Below, piece by piece: positions 45,813-55,243 of a DNA stretch of 64,000 bases. The notes beneath the pieces were generated by a model that was not told the origin of the DNA, made no database searches, and was given only the letters and a program-made list of their open reading frames with translations. The position numbers were made by a program, and so were the translations under genes. The DNA is from Alliaria petiolata (taxonomy: Eukaryota; Streptophyta; Magnoliopsida; Brassicales; Brassicaceae). Numbering within the stretch: the stretch's first letter is position 1; each line of letters begins with the position of its first letter. The DNA lies in the NCBI GenBank assembly GCA_020283515.1, contig JAHZTW010000001.1, positions 65,016,725 to 65,080,724 on the forward strand, given 5' to 3'.

Positions 45813-47010
45813 TGATATGGCTCAGGTTTTACCCTAATAAAACTACTGCAAGTGCACAGCAAAAGCAATCGTAGTATAAGGGGTATCGAAATCCCAAGGG
45901 AAGTAGATGCTACGCTAAGGTTTCTAAATTCAGATTATGCTAAGTCAAATAGATATGAAAGTAAACTAAGCTAGGCGAAATAGGTAAATGAGATTAATTC
46001 GGATTAAAGTTCAGGAGACGAAGGCGCTAGGCAAGGATGATTATCAGGATGAATCAGAGAATGCAGATATTATTTTGTCAGGAAATAATTAAGAACCGTC
46101 TAGAACTCGAAACGCTAATTTAAAACTAATCAACTCTCGTTGCAGAAGTTATCTATGCCTAAATTCCAGAAAACCAAATCTCTTTGCGAGTTCAAACAAT
46201 TCAGACAAGCATTAATGTTCAGGTTCGATTTGTTCACAAAATACCTAAACCAAATCTCTTTGCGAATAGATATTTTGCTCATCTATGATTAGGTCAGATT
46301 ATCAATAATGCTCTCGCATCTATTAAACAACCTAGGGTTTGATTTCTAAGTGATCAGTTTCAGAAATCAAGTTAAGCACAAATCAAGATGAAGATCCAAG
46401 TGATTTTCCTAACAATAATAATAATTCTACAAATTCATCATCAACCCTAAATCACCCTAACCTAACTAGCAAACTACTCAGACATAGAGATGAAAACACA
46501 AATCATGACTGAAATAAATTGCATAAAAAGAATAGAGAATGATACATGGGTTCGAAATCTGGCTCAGATGAGATAGAATTGTCTCCCCAAAAGCTCAGGA
46601 TCAATCTCTCTCTAAGTCTCAAAAACATAAAATTATGAAAAATGTCTCTGGCTAAACAATGCCTGAAAACTATTAATAGAAGAAGAATTTTCGTCAGGGG
46701 CAGTTTTGTAATTTCTTCAAGCTTGAGACAGTTTCCTTTTTCTGATGGAAATCCGAGTACTCTTGTCGGCTTCATTGGTGTCGATCGACACCAAGGGTAG
46801 TGTCGATCGACACCCTTCGTATAAATCGTCTCTTGACTTCATCACTTCGGCTGCTTTATCCAAAATGCTCCAAAAAGTGCTAGAATCTCCCATTTAGCTC
46901 CAAATGCACTCCATCCTGTAAAGACTCCAGTAGGACTCTAAAAATACCAAAAGACTCTATAAAAACACTTATATCATGGTCTAAAAACGGGTAAAAACAA
47001 TGATATATCA
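45813..47010 (-). repeat. Athila 5' LTR (right in the window)
   Basis: 1,198 bp, TGATATGGCTC...GATATATCA, highly similar to 35335-36553. It differs mainly by scattered substitutions and by carrying two instead of three copies of the 22-bp unit containing GTGTCGATCGACAC (46778, 46800). Its TATA box on the minus strand is changed to CTATTAATAG (46670-46679). Confidence 0.92.
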
Positions 47011-47015
47011 GCGGT

Positions 47016-47400
47016 GTCCTGGAAATCTTCCAAATAAACTCTGTTATCCAGATCAACCATGGAATCTGAGTTTATAGCGCTAGATAAAGCCGCAGATGAA
47101 GCAGAGTGGCTTCAAAAAATTTTGGAAGACATTCCGATGTGGGAGAAACCATATACGGCATTACGTGTACACTGCGATAGTCAATCGGCTATAACTCGGG
47201 CATTGAATAATCTCTACAATGGTAAATTTCGTCATATTAGAAAACGACATAAAACCATTAGACATTTGATTTCAAGTGGTGTAATCACGATTGATTATAT
47301 CAAATCGGCTGAGAACCTAGCGGATCCATTTACTAAAGGTTTGTCACGAGATCAAGTTGAAAAAACATCAAGAGGAATGGGTTTAAAGCATATGAATTAA
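47016..47400 (+). pseudogene. Copia RNase H, C-terminal part resumed after the nested element
   Basis: Directly after the right target duplication the frame reads SWKSSKQTLLSRSTMESEF, IALDKAADEAEWLQKILEDI, VHCDSQSAITRALNNLYNGK and ends ADPFTKGLSRDQVEK...GLKHMN with TAA at 47398-47400. This is the end of Copia RNase H and joins logically to GYVFTLGGGAV at 35334. Confidence 0.88.
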
Positions 47401-48025
47401 GACGAAGTTTGATGGAAACCCCACCTATGTGACTGGAGATCCCAAGATCTAGGTTCAAAGGGACAACTAAATCAAACGGAATCTGTAGAGAGTACTGTGA
47501 GGTTAGTATCTATGCCCAGTTCCAAGGATGATAAACAGTGCTATAAACATGTACGTGATAAGGTTAAGCGTTAACTTCTAATGATTCTATAACTTTGTAA
47601 TAGTGGAGTATGACATGATACTTCTGAATAAGTTATTGGATGATCACCTAGTGAGTGTGAAATACGGCTGTTTCTAAGAGAATAAGTGAGGATATATTCT
47701 CCAAGTTCACTCACGAATAACCAAGCAAGTTCAAGGCCAAAATGAACACAATAGAGAACTCAGTTCTACGAGAAATGAAGCTGTATTATAGTTGTTGTCT
47801 CGGTGTACATCAAAATCCGGGTGGTTCAAGACATCAAGTTCACCTCCTCACCAAGTAAACCCGACATATATAAAAATGAGTAGTTCAAAGCTGAGAAAAT
47901 GCTACTAACTCAAACACAGTGAATTTTCGTTTAAACTCTCGAAAAGTCCGTCTGTCTAGTCATAGAAGTAGTAGAGTCAGTCAAGTCGTCATTGGTTTAG
48001 AGTAATTTTTATTTATGTGGGGGAT
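47401..48025 (+). other. Copia 3' untranslated region and polypurine tract
   Basis: Non-coding element DNA ending with TATGTGGGGGAT (about 48014-48025), the primer tract in front of the 3' LTR. Confidence 0.7.
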
Positions 48026-48589
48026 TGTTGAATCCAAATTTCAAAAGCTAATGGGCTTTCGGAAATATTGGAAAGAGTGAAAAGAAATGGGCTTCGGCTA
48101 AGTGTGTTAAAATGAGAATGAAGGGAAAATGTGTGAATTTTGTCCCACATTGGAAACACAAGAGAAATCCTTCTAGTATAAATAGAGAAAGGGATTAGTC
48201 ATGTTCAAAATGGTGTGCATGGGAGAGACCTGGCCGGCCTCGCGCGCTGCCGCCAAGCCAAGCCGGGCCATGCGCGGTTTACGGGTTCGCGGGTTCGCGG
48301 AATAGGCCGTAAGAGAAATTTTATCTTTTGGATTGTGAAACAGGCCTTCGGGATTGTGCCAATCAAAATAATTTTCCATACACAATTTCAAATGGGCCTT
48401 TCGGTTTGGGCAAATAAATTTGTTTTCCAACGGCCCATACGAAATATAAAACCTCCAACCATTCGCAAAGTCGAACTCCATGTGGCAAAGTGAAAAGTTG
48501 AAATAATTCTTCACTCTTGTCGGCCATTCCTCTCAATCTAACATGACCACAGTTTCTCCACAAATCATTGGTTTCAAAAGGCCACCAGC
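48026..48589 (+). repeat. Copia 3' LTR (probably truncated at its right edge)
   Basis: It starts TGTTGAATCC and matches the 5' LTR to about 48589 (CCACCAGCT), then departs before the TATA box region. No terminal CA is present at that point. Confidence 0.75.
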
Positions 48590-48671
48590 TTCAAAATTAG
48601 AATTTTTTTCAGCTCATTCTAAATCCTCATCTTCCTCAAAAATGATGTATAACAAATAAAACAAAAGGTTT

Positions 48672-49082
48672 TGTCAGACAGCTGGCTTGGGATGGGAATT
48701 TACAAATGATGCAAATCAGCATATTGATCAACAAACTGCGATTGCTACTTCGGTCTGATCGCCTCTGATGGCGGAAAGCCTTGGGATTCGTGTAGCCCTA
48801 AAATATGCGCTGATGAGGGGTTCACAAAAGTAGAACTTGAATTGGATTCAAGTCTGATGATCAAAGCGCTGACGACGGAGATGAGCTTCTCAGAGCTTCA
48901 CGGAATTGTTGCAGATATCGTTGCTTTCACTAAGGATTTTGAGTCAATCATATTTAGTTTCATCTGTCGTAACTCAAACATTGTAGTAGATGAGCTAGTT
49001 AAACGAGCTTTAAACTTGTATAATCCAGACCTAAATTAAAACCATGAATAAAAATGAGTTTTGGACAAAAAAAACAAAAAAA
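48672..49082 (+). mobile_element. 5'-truncated LINE, with RNase H fragment, poly(A) and target duplication
   Basis: Flanked by AAAACAAAAGGTTT (48658-48671 and 49083-49096). The insert encodes, with one TGA near 48757, the end of a plant LINE-type RNase H: TAGLGWEF, MAESLGIRVALKYALMRGFT, ELELDSS, CRNSNIVVDELVKRAL, stop at 49037-49039. It then ends in an A-rich tail. The very short body, A tail and 14-bp duplication are diagnostic of target-primed reverse transcription. Confidence 0.85.
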
Positions 49083-49750
49083 AAAACAAAAGGTTTATAA
49101 AGTTTGATATAATTAAAAAAAACCATTGAAGGTCTATAAATATTATTACATAGATATCTAAAATATAAATTATAGGACTTTCCGAGTAAACTCGAGTCCG
49201 GTCAAGCCTAAACCAAAAAAACTGTTAGTGCGAGTGAGCTTGACTTGGAAGGCTCAATTTTTTTTGAGTTTATATATTGACATTTTAACCTAATATTTTC
49301 AGAACCGAATTGAATCGAACTTTGGGTTTTGGCCCTATGACGCCCGTAAAAATGAACCGCCTCGTTTCAATTGAAATGGCCTTCCAATTGGTATAAACCA
49401 GGAAATTTGATTCTAAGGATGAATTCGGTTAGAGGCGTGTAAACCACCATGGCTACTGATTCCTCTCTCTCATTGGGCTGTTTTTGATAGATTTTGGAGT
49501 AAACCTCAGAAGTATAATAGTTTCTCTCATCTTTATTCATTAGCCAATGGGTTTATTTATACAAAGTCTATAACTTGTTTAGCAAGTTCTTTACATATTC
49601 AATATAGAAAATCTACCTATTTAACAATAAGGAAATATACACAAATGTTAACTTTCCTAATAATCATAAGGAAATATATTTACGTTGATCTCGTAATCCC
49701 CAAAATTTCCTAATAGTTTTGATGGTTAAATACTTTTGTTATTGTTTTTG
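49083..49750. other. Intergenic DNA between two LINE tails
   Basis: AT-rich, no gene or bounded element recognised. Confidence 0.5.
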
Positions 49751-49770
49751 TTAAGTTGATATTTATGATT

Positions 49771-50230
49771 TTTTTTTTGGTACGAGAAAGGGGACAATTA
49801 TCCCCTTCAGATTTATTCAACAAAAAAAAAATTACATCCGCACAAACCGAAGCCTTACAGCCCCATTCGCATCATTCGACATAATCTGGATGACACTTTC
49901 CGGAATAACATCAAACATATGAAATCCTAAAGGTAAAGAAAACGCATAGTTCGCTAATCCATCTGCTAGACGATTAGCTTCCCTATACACATGGGAAATC
50001 CGGGCTATCCAGTCCCTATAAAGCCATAGCACAAACGTACTAAGAAGGACAAGGGGTGAGAATCACTAATCTCCGTCTTTAAAAACCCAACCACTATCTC
50101 TGAATCCACCTCAAGCTCTATCCTCGTATCTGCCTGCTCCCATGCTATGTATAAACTATAGTATATTCCCCATAACTCAGCAATCGGAGCCGAACATATT
50201 CCGATATTGAGAGCAAAACCTCTATGCCAA
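49771..50230 (-). mobile_element. 5'-truncated LINE on the minus strand, with 20-bp target duplication
   Basis: Perfect flanking duplication TTAAGTTGATATTTATGATT (49751-49770 and 50231-50250), with a poly(T) (poly(A) on the minus strand) at the 49771 end. The insert encodes the C-terminal RNase H of a plant LINE on the minus strand: CSAPIAELWGIYYSLYIAWE, ELEVDSEIVVGFLKTEISDS, ARISHVYREANRLADGLANY, ending FVRM. A frame change separates two parts. The body is only 460 bp, the usual dead-on-arrival form. Confidence 0.92.
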
Positions 50231-50524
50231 TTAAGTTGATATTTATGATTAATATTCGTGATACTCATGAGTAGTATTTATTGATAAATTAAAACTTAAA
50301 ATACTCATGAGTAGTAGTTATTTAGTTAGTCAATTGAACAAAGACATAAGCTTCTTCGGATCAGAACATATTTAGATGATGCCAGATTTGGTCTTTTTCA
50401 CTTTTATAATGATTGGATAGATATAAATAAGAAAGCAATCACATTTCACTTTTATAACTACAAACCGTTATTTTCAAAAAGAAGATAAGACCCGACCGAA
50501 AACTCAAAAAGAATGCCGATAATT

Positions 50525-50941
50525 GGAACTGGGCTTGGTTTGGTGTACTGCAATGAATCTGCATGCCCGTTGAGTTTGGTTTGCCATGTCAAAGTTCTGA
50601 AAAGACAAAATTGAAATTTGCTCGCCTTTCGCCGTCTACATGATCATCATTTGTACACAATTTGGAACTACGCTTGGTTTGGTTTACTGCAATGAATTCG
50701 TATCCCGGTTAAGTTTGGTTTGCCATGTCAAAGTTCTGGAAAGTCAAAATTGAAATTTGCTCGCCTTTCGCCGTCTACATGATCATCATTTGTACACAAT
50801 TTGGAACTGGGCTTGGTTTGGTTTACTGCAATTAATTCGTATCCCGGTTAAGTTTAGTTTGCCATGTCAAAGTTCTGGAAAGTCAAAATTGATATTTACT
50901 CGCCTTTCGCCGTTTACATGATCATCATTTGTACACAAATT
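50525..50941. repeat. Tandem repeat, three copies of 139 bp
   Basis: Units start at GGAACT (50525, 50664 and 50803), each running through CTTGGTTTGGTTTACTGCAA, GCCATGTCAAAGTTCTG, TCGCCTTTCGCCGTCTACAT and GATCATCATTTGTACACAA. The second and third copies are most alike. No coding frame persists through all three. Confidence 0.92.
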
Positions 50942-51311
50942 CACACGTAGCAATAGTTTTTCTTTCAACAATCGCCTTTTCTCTTACACTTTCTCTCAGC
51001 TAAATCATCATTTGTAAACAAAGACATATCTTTCAACAATCGCCTTTTATTTGTGTTTTTCTCAAGTTGATATTTTATGATTAATATTCGTGAATTGTGC
51101 TTACAAAAACTTGTTTTTCTCAAATTGATATTTATGATTAATATTCGGATCAGAACAGATGAGAGTATTGTCTTTTTCATTTTTCTCTTTTATAAATAAG
51201 AACGCTATTCTAAAACTATAAAAACCACGATTAAAACACAATAGATTACTAAATTAAAATAGACAAGAGTAACAAAGTCGACATCATTAGAGAAACATGA
51301 GATAACTAAGT

Positions 51312-51672
51312 GGGACATATCTTACACACACTCTCTACAGATTAATGTCTCATGCTCCATTAAACTCTACTAATCCCAATACTTTCCTTCGAGATAATGA
51401 CACATCTTGACATTAATCTTGCCATAACCATCAATTTCGGGTCAAGAGTAAATATCACTTCTGGGCCGGACAACGAGAGTGTGTGAACCTGGTTCTGATA
51501 CCATTTTAAGTTTTTTGGACTTGCAACTCAAAACCAATTGGCAATGAGTGGATTGGTCAAAATCCATTATATATTAGTTAAGGTCCCTCCCAACTTTCAA
51601 TGTGAGACATATCTTACACACACTCTCTAGAGATTAAGACCTTATGGCTTATTAACATCTACTAATCCCAAT
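51312..51672 (-). mobile_element. TRIM-like miniature LTR retrotransposon (decayed)
   Basis: Two direct repeats sharing CATATCTTACACACACTCTCTA and ACTACTAATCCCAATA-type blocks lie near 51312-51375 and 51603-51672. Next to the right one, the minus strand reads TGGTATCAGAACC (51504-51492), a methionine-tRNA-type primer site, and there is no coding capacity between. Short LTRs, a primer site and no genes fit TRIM elements. The left repeat is truncated and the exact ends are unclear. Confidence 0.55.
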
Positions 51673-51741
51673 AATATGAAACCCCACAAAGAGAAAACAA
51701 ACGCACAACTTCCCAACCACAAGCAAAAAAACCAAACACCA

Positions 51742-52239
51742 ATGTCTTCTCCTGCTGTTAGGCTCATTGTGATGAACGAAGTGAGGCCCCGCTTCCTTCA
51801 GATGTTTGAACAAAAGGTGAAGGAAATGATTTCTCACCACTGATTCCAGCCTGGCCAGTGCATCGTCTCCGAGGTTGCCAAATCTGTGGCGCATCATTTG
51901 GGAGTTGAAGAGGGAAAAGTGGAGACTATGAAGCTCCACAACAATTGGATCTATGCTAAGTTCAAGCATAAGTTCTCCACTGACTTGCCTTCTCCACCAA
52001 AGGGGCTGAAGGTTGTTCCCCCTGTGATCACAACCACGATGTTCAAGCTGGTTGCAGAAAGTGCTATCATCAAGGCTGGGTACTTGAAAGTCAATGAAGA
52101 CAAGTCACTGATGGGTTCTGATCAGTGGTTGTGGAGAGCGCAACGCCCACAGGTGTGCAAACCAGAAGGTGACGACATCGGCACATCTTCTCCACCGAAG
52201 AAGAAGAAAGGCGGAAAAGGCAAAGGAAAAGGGAAATGA
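51742..52239 (+). pseudogene. Unrecognised intronless ORF with one internal TGA and a Lys/Gly tail
   Basis: From ATG 51742 (MSSPAVRLIVMNEVRPRFLQ) the frame runs 33 codons to TGA 51841-51843. It continues in the same frame (FQPGQCIVSEVAKSVAHHLG, MKLHNNWIYAKFKHKFSTDL) to a TGA at 52237-52239, 166 codons in all. The C-terminus is strongly basic (SSPPKKKKGGKGKGKGK). No intron, no signal peptide and no family I recognise. It is preceded by an A/C-rich leader like a plant 5' UTR and is enclosed by TRIM-like repeats in opposite orientation (51505-51672 and about 52320-52445). That suggests a processed cDNA copy or element-captured gene, now dead from the stop. The function of the parent is unknown. 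Confidence 0.5.
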
Positions 52240-52319
52240 AAGAAATCAAGATTCGGTTGGCTCTCTAATTATCTCTTACTCTTCTAATCTATGGTCTTAG
52301 TTATGTTTGAATCATGTCT

Positions 52320-52445
52320 TAATATTGAAATTAGTAGAGGTTAATGGGTCATGAGGCCATAATCTCTAGAAAACGAGTGTAAGATATGTCCAACATTTAA
52401 AGTTGAGAGGGAACTTGACTAATATATAAGGACTTGGACCATAAG
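52320..52445 (+). repeat. TRIM-like LTR copy, inverted relative to 51505-51672
   Basis: Contains TATTGAAATTAGTAGAGGTTAATG, split here as TATTGAAATTAG then TAGAGGTTAATG, followed by ATAATCTCTAG and GTGTAAGATATGTCCAAC and ACTAATATATAAGG. These are the inverse complement of blocks in 51540-51672. Confidence 0.6.
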
Positions 52446-52699
52446 GACTTGGACTTACACAAACTTTTTAGATCGATGTTTAGCAAAAATGTATATTAAA
52501 CTAGTGTATCTTTTTTTTGCTTATTTTTTGCTTATTTTTTTGCTTTGTTTTCTTTATTTTTAATGAGATATGAATAGATAAATATTATTCCCATTGAATT
52601 ATGTATAAAGTAGTCATTTTAAAAAGTTTAAGAGAGTTCATATCATTACATGTAAAAATTTAATCATTGTTAAAAGTAAAAAATTGCATTAATGTATTG

Positions 52700-52889
52700 T
52701 TGATGTTTATATATCGTTAGAATCATATTGGTTTTACTAGATAAGATCAAATCAAAAGAATTTACATATATAATAATAATGATGTTATTATTGAAGTTGA
52801 TATATATGTATAAACTACAAATAAATTTTAAAGATAAAAATATTCATTAAAAACGAGTTCCCGTACGAATGCGCGGGTTCAACACCTAG
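52700..52889 (+). mobile_element. Helitron-like 3' terminus
   Basis: CCCGTACGAATGCGCGGG (about 52860-52877) can form a short GC hairpin. It is followed 8 bases later by CTAG (52886-52889) and a T, the signature of Helitron 3' ends (hairpin then CTRR, insertion before T). The 5' TC end could not be placed; the start given is arbitrary. Confidence 0.5.
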
Positions 52890-52895
52890 TTTATC

Positions 52896-53640
52896 TAATG
52901 ACATTGTATAAAAAAATTATGCATTGATTGAACGAACGAAGAGCAAAATTATTAAACTGACACAATTATTAATTTTATAGCACTACAATTATGCATGACA
53001 TAATAAGAAACTAATTATATTTACACAAAGTCAGGTTAATATTACGTACTGATCTCAGAATCTCATTAATTTTGGCTGTTTGGGCCTGTAGAAGCCTTAG
53101 AGGCTTAGACTGATCAATTACTTTTGTTCATCAACTTAAGTTTGTCAGTGGAAGAAGAGATGCCGGAGAGAGATGTGGTTGGATCAAAATTTTATTATTT
53201 TGTAACAATTGTCTGTGGGCCTTGGTAAGATGTCAAAAACAAAAATTCTACCAAAAAGGAAAGAAAAGAGCAAATAAAAGCTTGGTAGCCACGCCTATTG
53301 CTTGAAAAATACATCAACTTGATTTTGGATTTTTTGAATTTTGATGGTATCTTTCAATACATATTTATCTACTTGACACTGTATAAGAAAAAAAATATGC
53401 ATTGATTGAACGAACGAAGAGAAAAATTATTAAAGTGACACAATTATTAATTTTATAGCACTACAAATATGCATGACATAATAAGAAACTATTTATATTT
53501 ACACAAAGTCAAGTTAATTTTACGTACTGGTTTCAGAATCTCAGATAAATTATTTCAGTTTTACATAATCCATATTTGTAGTGCTATAAAATTAATAATT
53601 GTATCAGTTTAATAATTTTGCTCTTCGTTCTTTCAATCAA
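52896..53640. repeat. Direct and inverted repeats around a DUF295 promoter relic
   Basis: A roughly 170-bp block (ATGCATTGATTGAACGAACG, ATTATTAATTTTATAGCACTAC, AAGAAACTA) occurs at about 52896-53070 and again at 53375-53545. An inverted partial copy (GTAGTGCTATAAAATTAATAAT, TCGTTCTTTCAATCAAT) lies at about 53575-53640. Cause unknown: either a segmental duplication or an unrecognised element. Confidence 0.75.
53195..53362 (+). pseudogene. Promoter/5' UTR relic of a second DUF295 gene
   Basis: This stretch matches the region just upstream of the DUF295 pseudogene (30475-30650): CCACGCCTATTGCT, ATACATCAACTTGATTTTGG, TTTTTTGAATTTTGATGGTA and ATCTTTCAATA. It breaks off just where the ATG should be. 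A. thaliana has two neighbouring DUF295 genes in this interval, so this is probably what remains of the second, whose coding region is gone. Confidence 0.65.
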
Positions 53641-53670
53641 TACAATTACAAAATGTATGAACTAAAACCA

Positions 53671-53990
53671 TCTGCATTAGACCATAACGCAGATGCTCTA
53701 ATAATCTGAGTCTCTTAAAATTAGGTTTGGATTGGTGACCATATTTTAATAAAAATAATATTTTGTTCCTCTGTATTGGTGAGAGACTAACAAGAGTCTC
53801 TCATCAATTTAATAATAATATTTTTAATATAAATTAATTGTATTATTTAATTTTAAATTATAAATAAAATTTAAACCAATGATATGAAGATAAATATAAG
53901 ATCTCTCTACATTCTTTCTCTTCTACTTTTTCACTTTTATTAGTATTTTAATATGAGATACTTGGTTAGAGATTTCCATTGCAGATGCTT
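53671..53990. mobile_element. MITE-like sequence, possible
   Basis: ATCTGCATTAGACC near the left end and GATTTCCATTGCAGATGC near 53970-53988 form an imperfect inverted pair around very AT-rich DNA with repeated GAGAGAC/GAGTCTCT stretches. Ends and target duplication are not clear. Confidence 0.35.
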
Positions 53991-54321
53991 TCTAAAAAAA
54001 AATCAAAGAATTATTGTATCTGATCCTTCCCGTTTATTTGATATCAAATTTGTGTATAATGCAAGTCTTGCTTATCAATTCCCGCTTTGTCCGTTAATAA
54101 AGATAGAAGCATTGAATGTCTTGGCCAAAAAATGTAATACATCTTTTCATGCATGTGACAATGTGAATGTGGCAGTGGATAACGCCGCGGCTCCAGAAAC
54201 GGTCTTCACCCATCGAAACCTGATCGGTCAATATATTCCCATTCGAATCAACGATTCCGGATCCGACAACGTTATCCACCGACACAAGACTAAGAATCAA
54301 TCCTTACATTTGCAAAGATGA
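53953..54321 (+). other. Unrecognised open frame, probably not a gene
   Basis: An open frame of about 120 codons (QRIIVSDPSRLFDIKFVYNA, NVAVDNAAAPETVFTH) with a moderately GC-rich part at 54160-54290. No family recognised, no splice or promoter evidence. It is listed only because this part stands out in base composition; it could be a gene fragment. Confidence 0.2.
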
Positions 54322-54550
54322 TGTATAGTTGAAGTATAATTAAGGCTTTTGTATCATATCAAGATACCAAACATTACATCTTGGAAAGTGGGAGAAAAAA
54401 TTGAGACTGAAGTTCGTGAATCTTAATTTATTGTGGAAAAATATTTTTGTTGACAATAGCGGGAAATAACAGCCGTAGGATCTTCATTGAGCTGGTTATG
54501 TAAATTTAGACGGTTTTAATTAAGTAAAGGGTTCATTTGACAAAAGATTA

Positions 54551-55243
54551 AGGGGGTGATTGGCTTAGAGGCTCTGAAGGTTTTAAGTCATTTTACCGAC
54601 TTAACAGTGAAAAAAAATCAATCGCACTTTTTGACTTTAAAATATTTAAAAGTTTTAAAAGTCATTTTCAAAAAAAATTTCTTGTTTTTTCAATTTTTTC
54701 TACGGCCACTTTTCAATCACTTTTTCCACTTTTCTCTCTTTTCCCCTTTCATATTTCGATGTTTTTGTGTTATATTATTTACTTTTTTTTATATTCAATA
54801 ACACAAATAAATAATTGTTTCTTCTTTTTCTTCTAAAACAATCAAAACATTTCTCTCATATTATATAAATTTTATAACAAACAAATTTTAACTTATTAAT
54901 TATTAATATTTTTTCTCTTTTTTTTAAGATCCAGTTTATTCTATTAGTTGATTAAATTTTAAATTTATTTGTTTTCTATGTAAAAAATTCAATAAAAAAA
55001 AATATTTGTTTTGAATATTTATATTTACAACAAAATAAATATATATAATTTCTATTTTTAAATAAGAATTTTTTTTTGAAAAATTATAATATTTAAAAGT
55101 AACAGTCACAGTTTCTAAAATTTTTGTTACCAATCATATTTTTATAAATAAATAAAGTAACAGTCACAGTTTTTACAGCCAAATTCTTTACAACCAAAAA
55201 TTTACAGTAACAATTTACAGTCACAGTCTTTACCGATCGGTCC
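54551..55243. mobile_element. PIF/Harbinger-like MITE with TTA target duplication
   Basis: The left end AGGGGGTGATTGGC and the right end (inverse GGACCGATCGGTAA) are imperfect inverted repeats, flanked by TTA (54548-54550 and 55244-55246). The interior is AT-rich, with ACAGTCACAG repeats near the right end. It has no coding capacity. Confidence 0.5.

Larger units (their letters stand above)
35335..47010 (-). mobile_element. Athila-type Ty3/Gypsy LTR retrotransposon nested in the Copia element
   Basis: The element is 11,676 bp long. The intact-end LTR begins TGATAT and ends ATATCA; the 5-bp target duplication is GCGGT (35330-35334 and 47011-47015). Reading on the minus strand: 5' LTR 47010-45813; primer site TTGGTGCCGTTTCCGGGGA (tRNA-Asp type, usual for Athila); gag; pol (protease, reverse transcriptase, RNase H, integrase); a third ORF; a purine-rich tract CTGGGGGAGT; 3' LTR 36553-35335. 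The protein motifs and the extra downstream ORF fit the Athila clade. Stops and frameshifts in gag and pol make it non-autonomous. The LTRs remain very similar by eye, so insertion is fairly recent. Confidence 0.93.
31337..48589 (+). mobile_element. Ty1/Copia LTR retrotransposon, split by a nested Athila element
   Basis: The left LTR starts TGTTGAATCC at 31337 and the right LTR starts identically at 48026, after a purine-rich tract (TATGTGGGGGAT). Internal coding order is gag, protease, integrase, (reverse transcriptase), RNase H, which is the Copia order. Coding DNA stops at 35334 and resumes at 47016 after the nested element. Many in-frame stops, a run of G and a missing reverse transcriptase core show it is dead. 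The right LTR loses similarity to the left near 48589, before the TATA region. No methionine-tRNA primer site was found after the left LTR, so one or both LTR edges are damaged and no target duplication can be confirmed. Confidence 0.88.
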
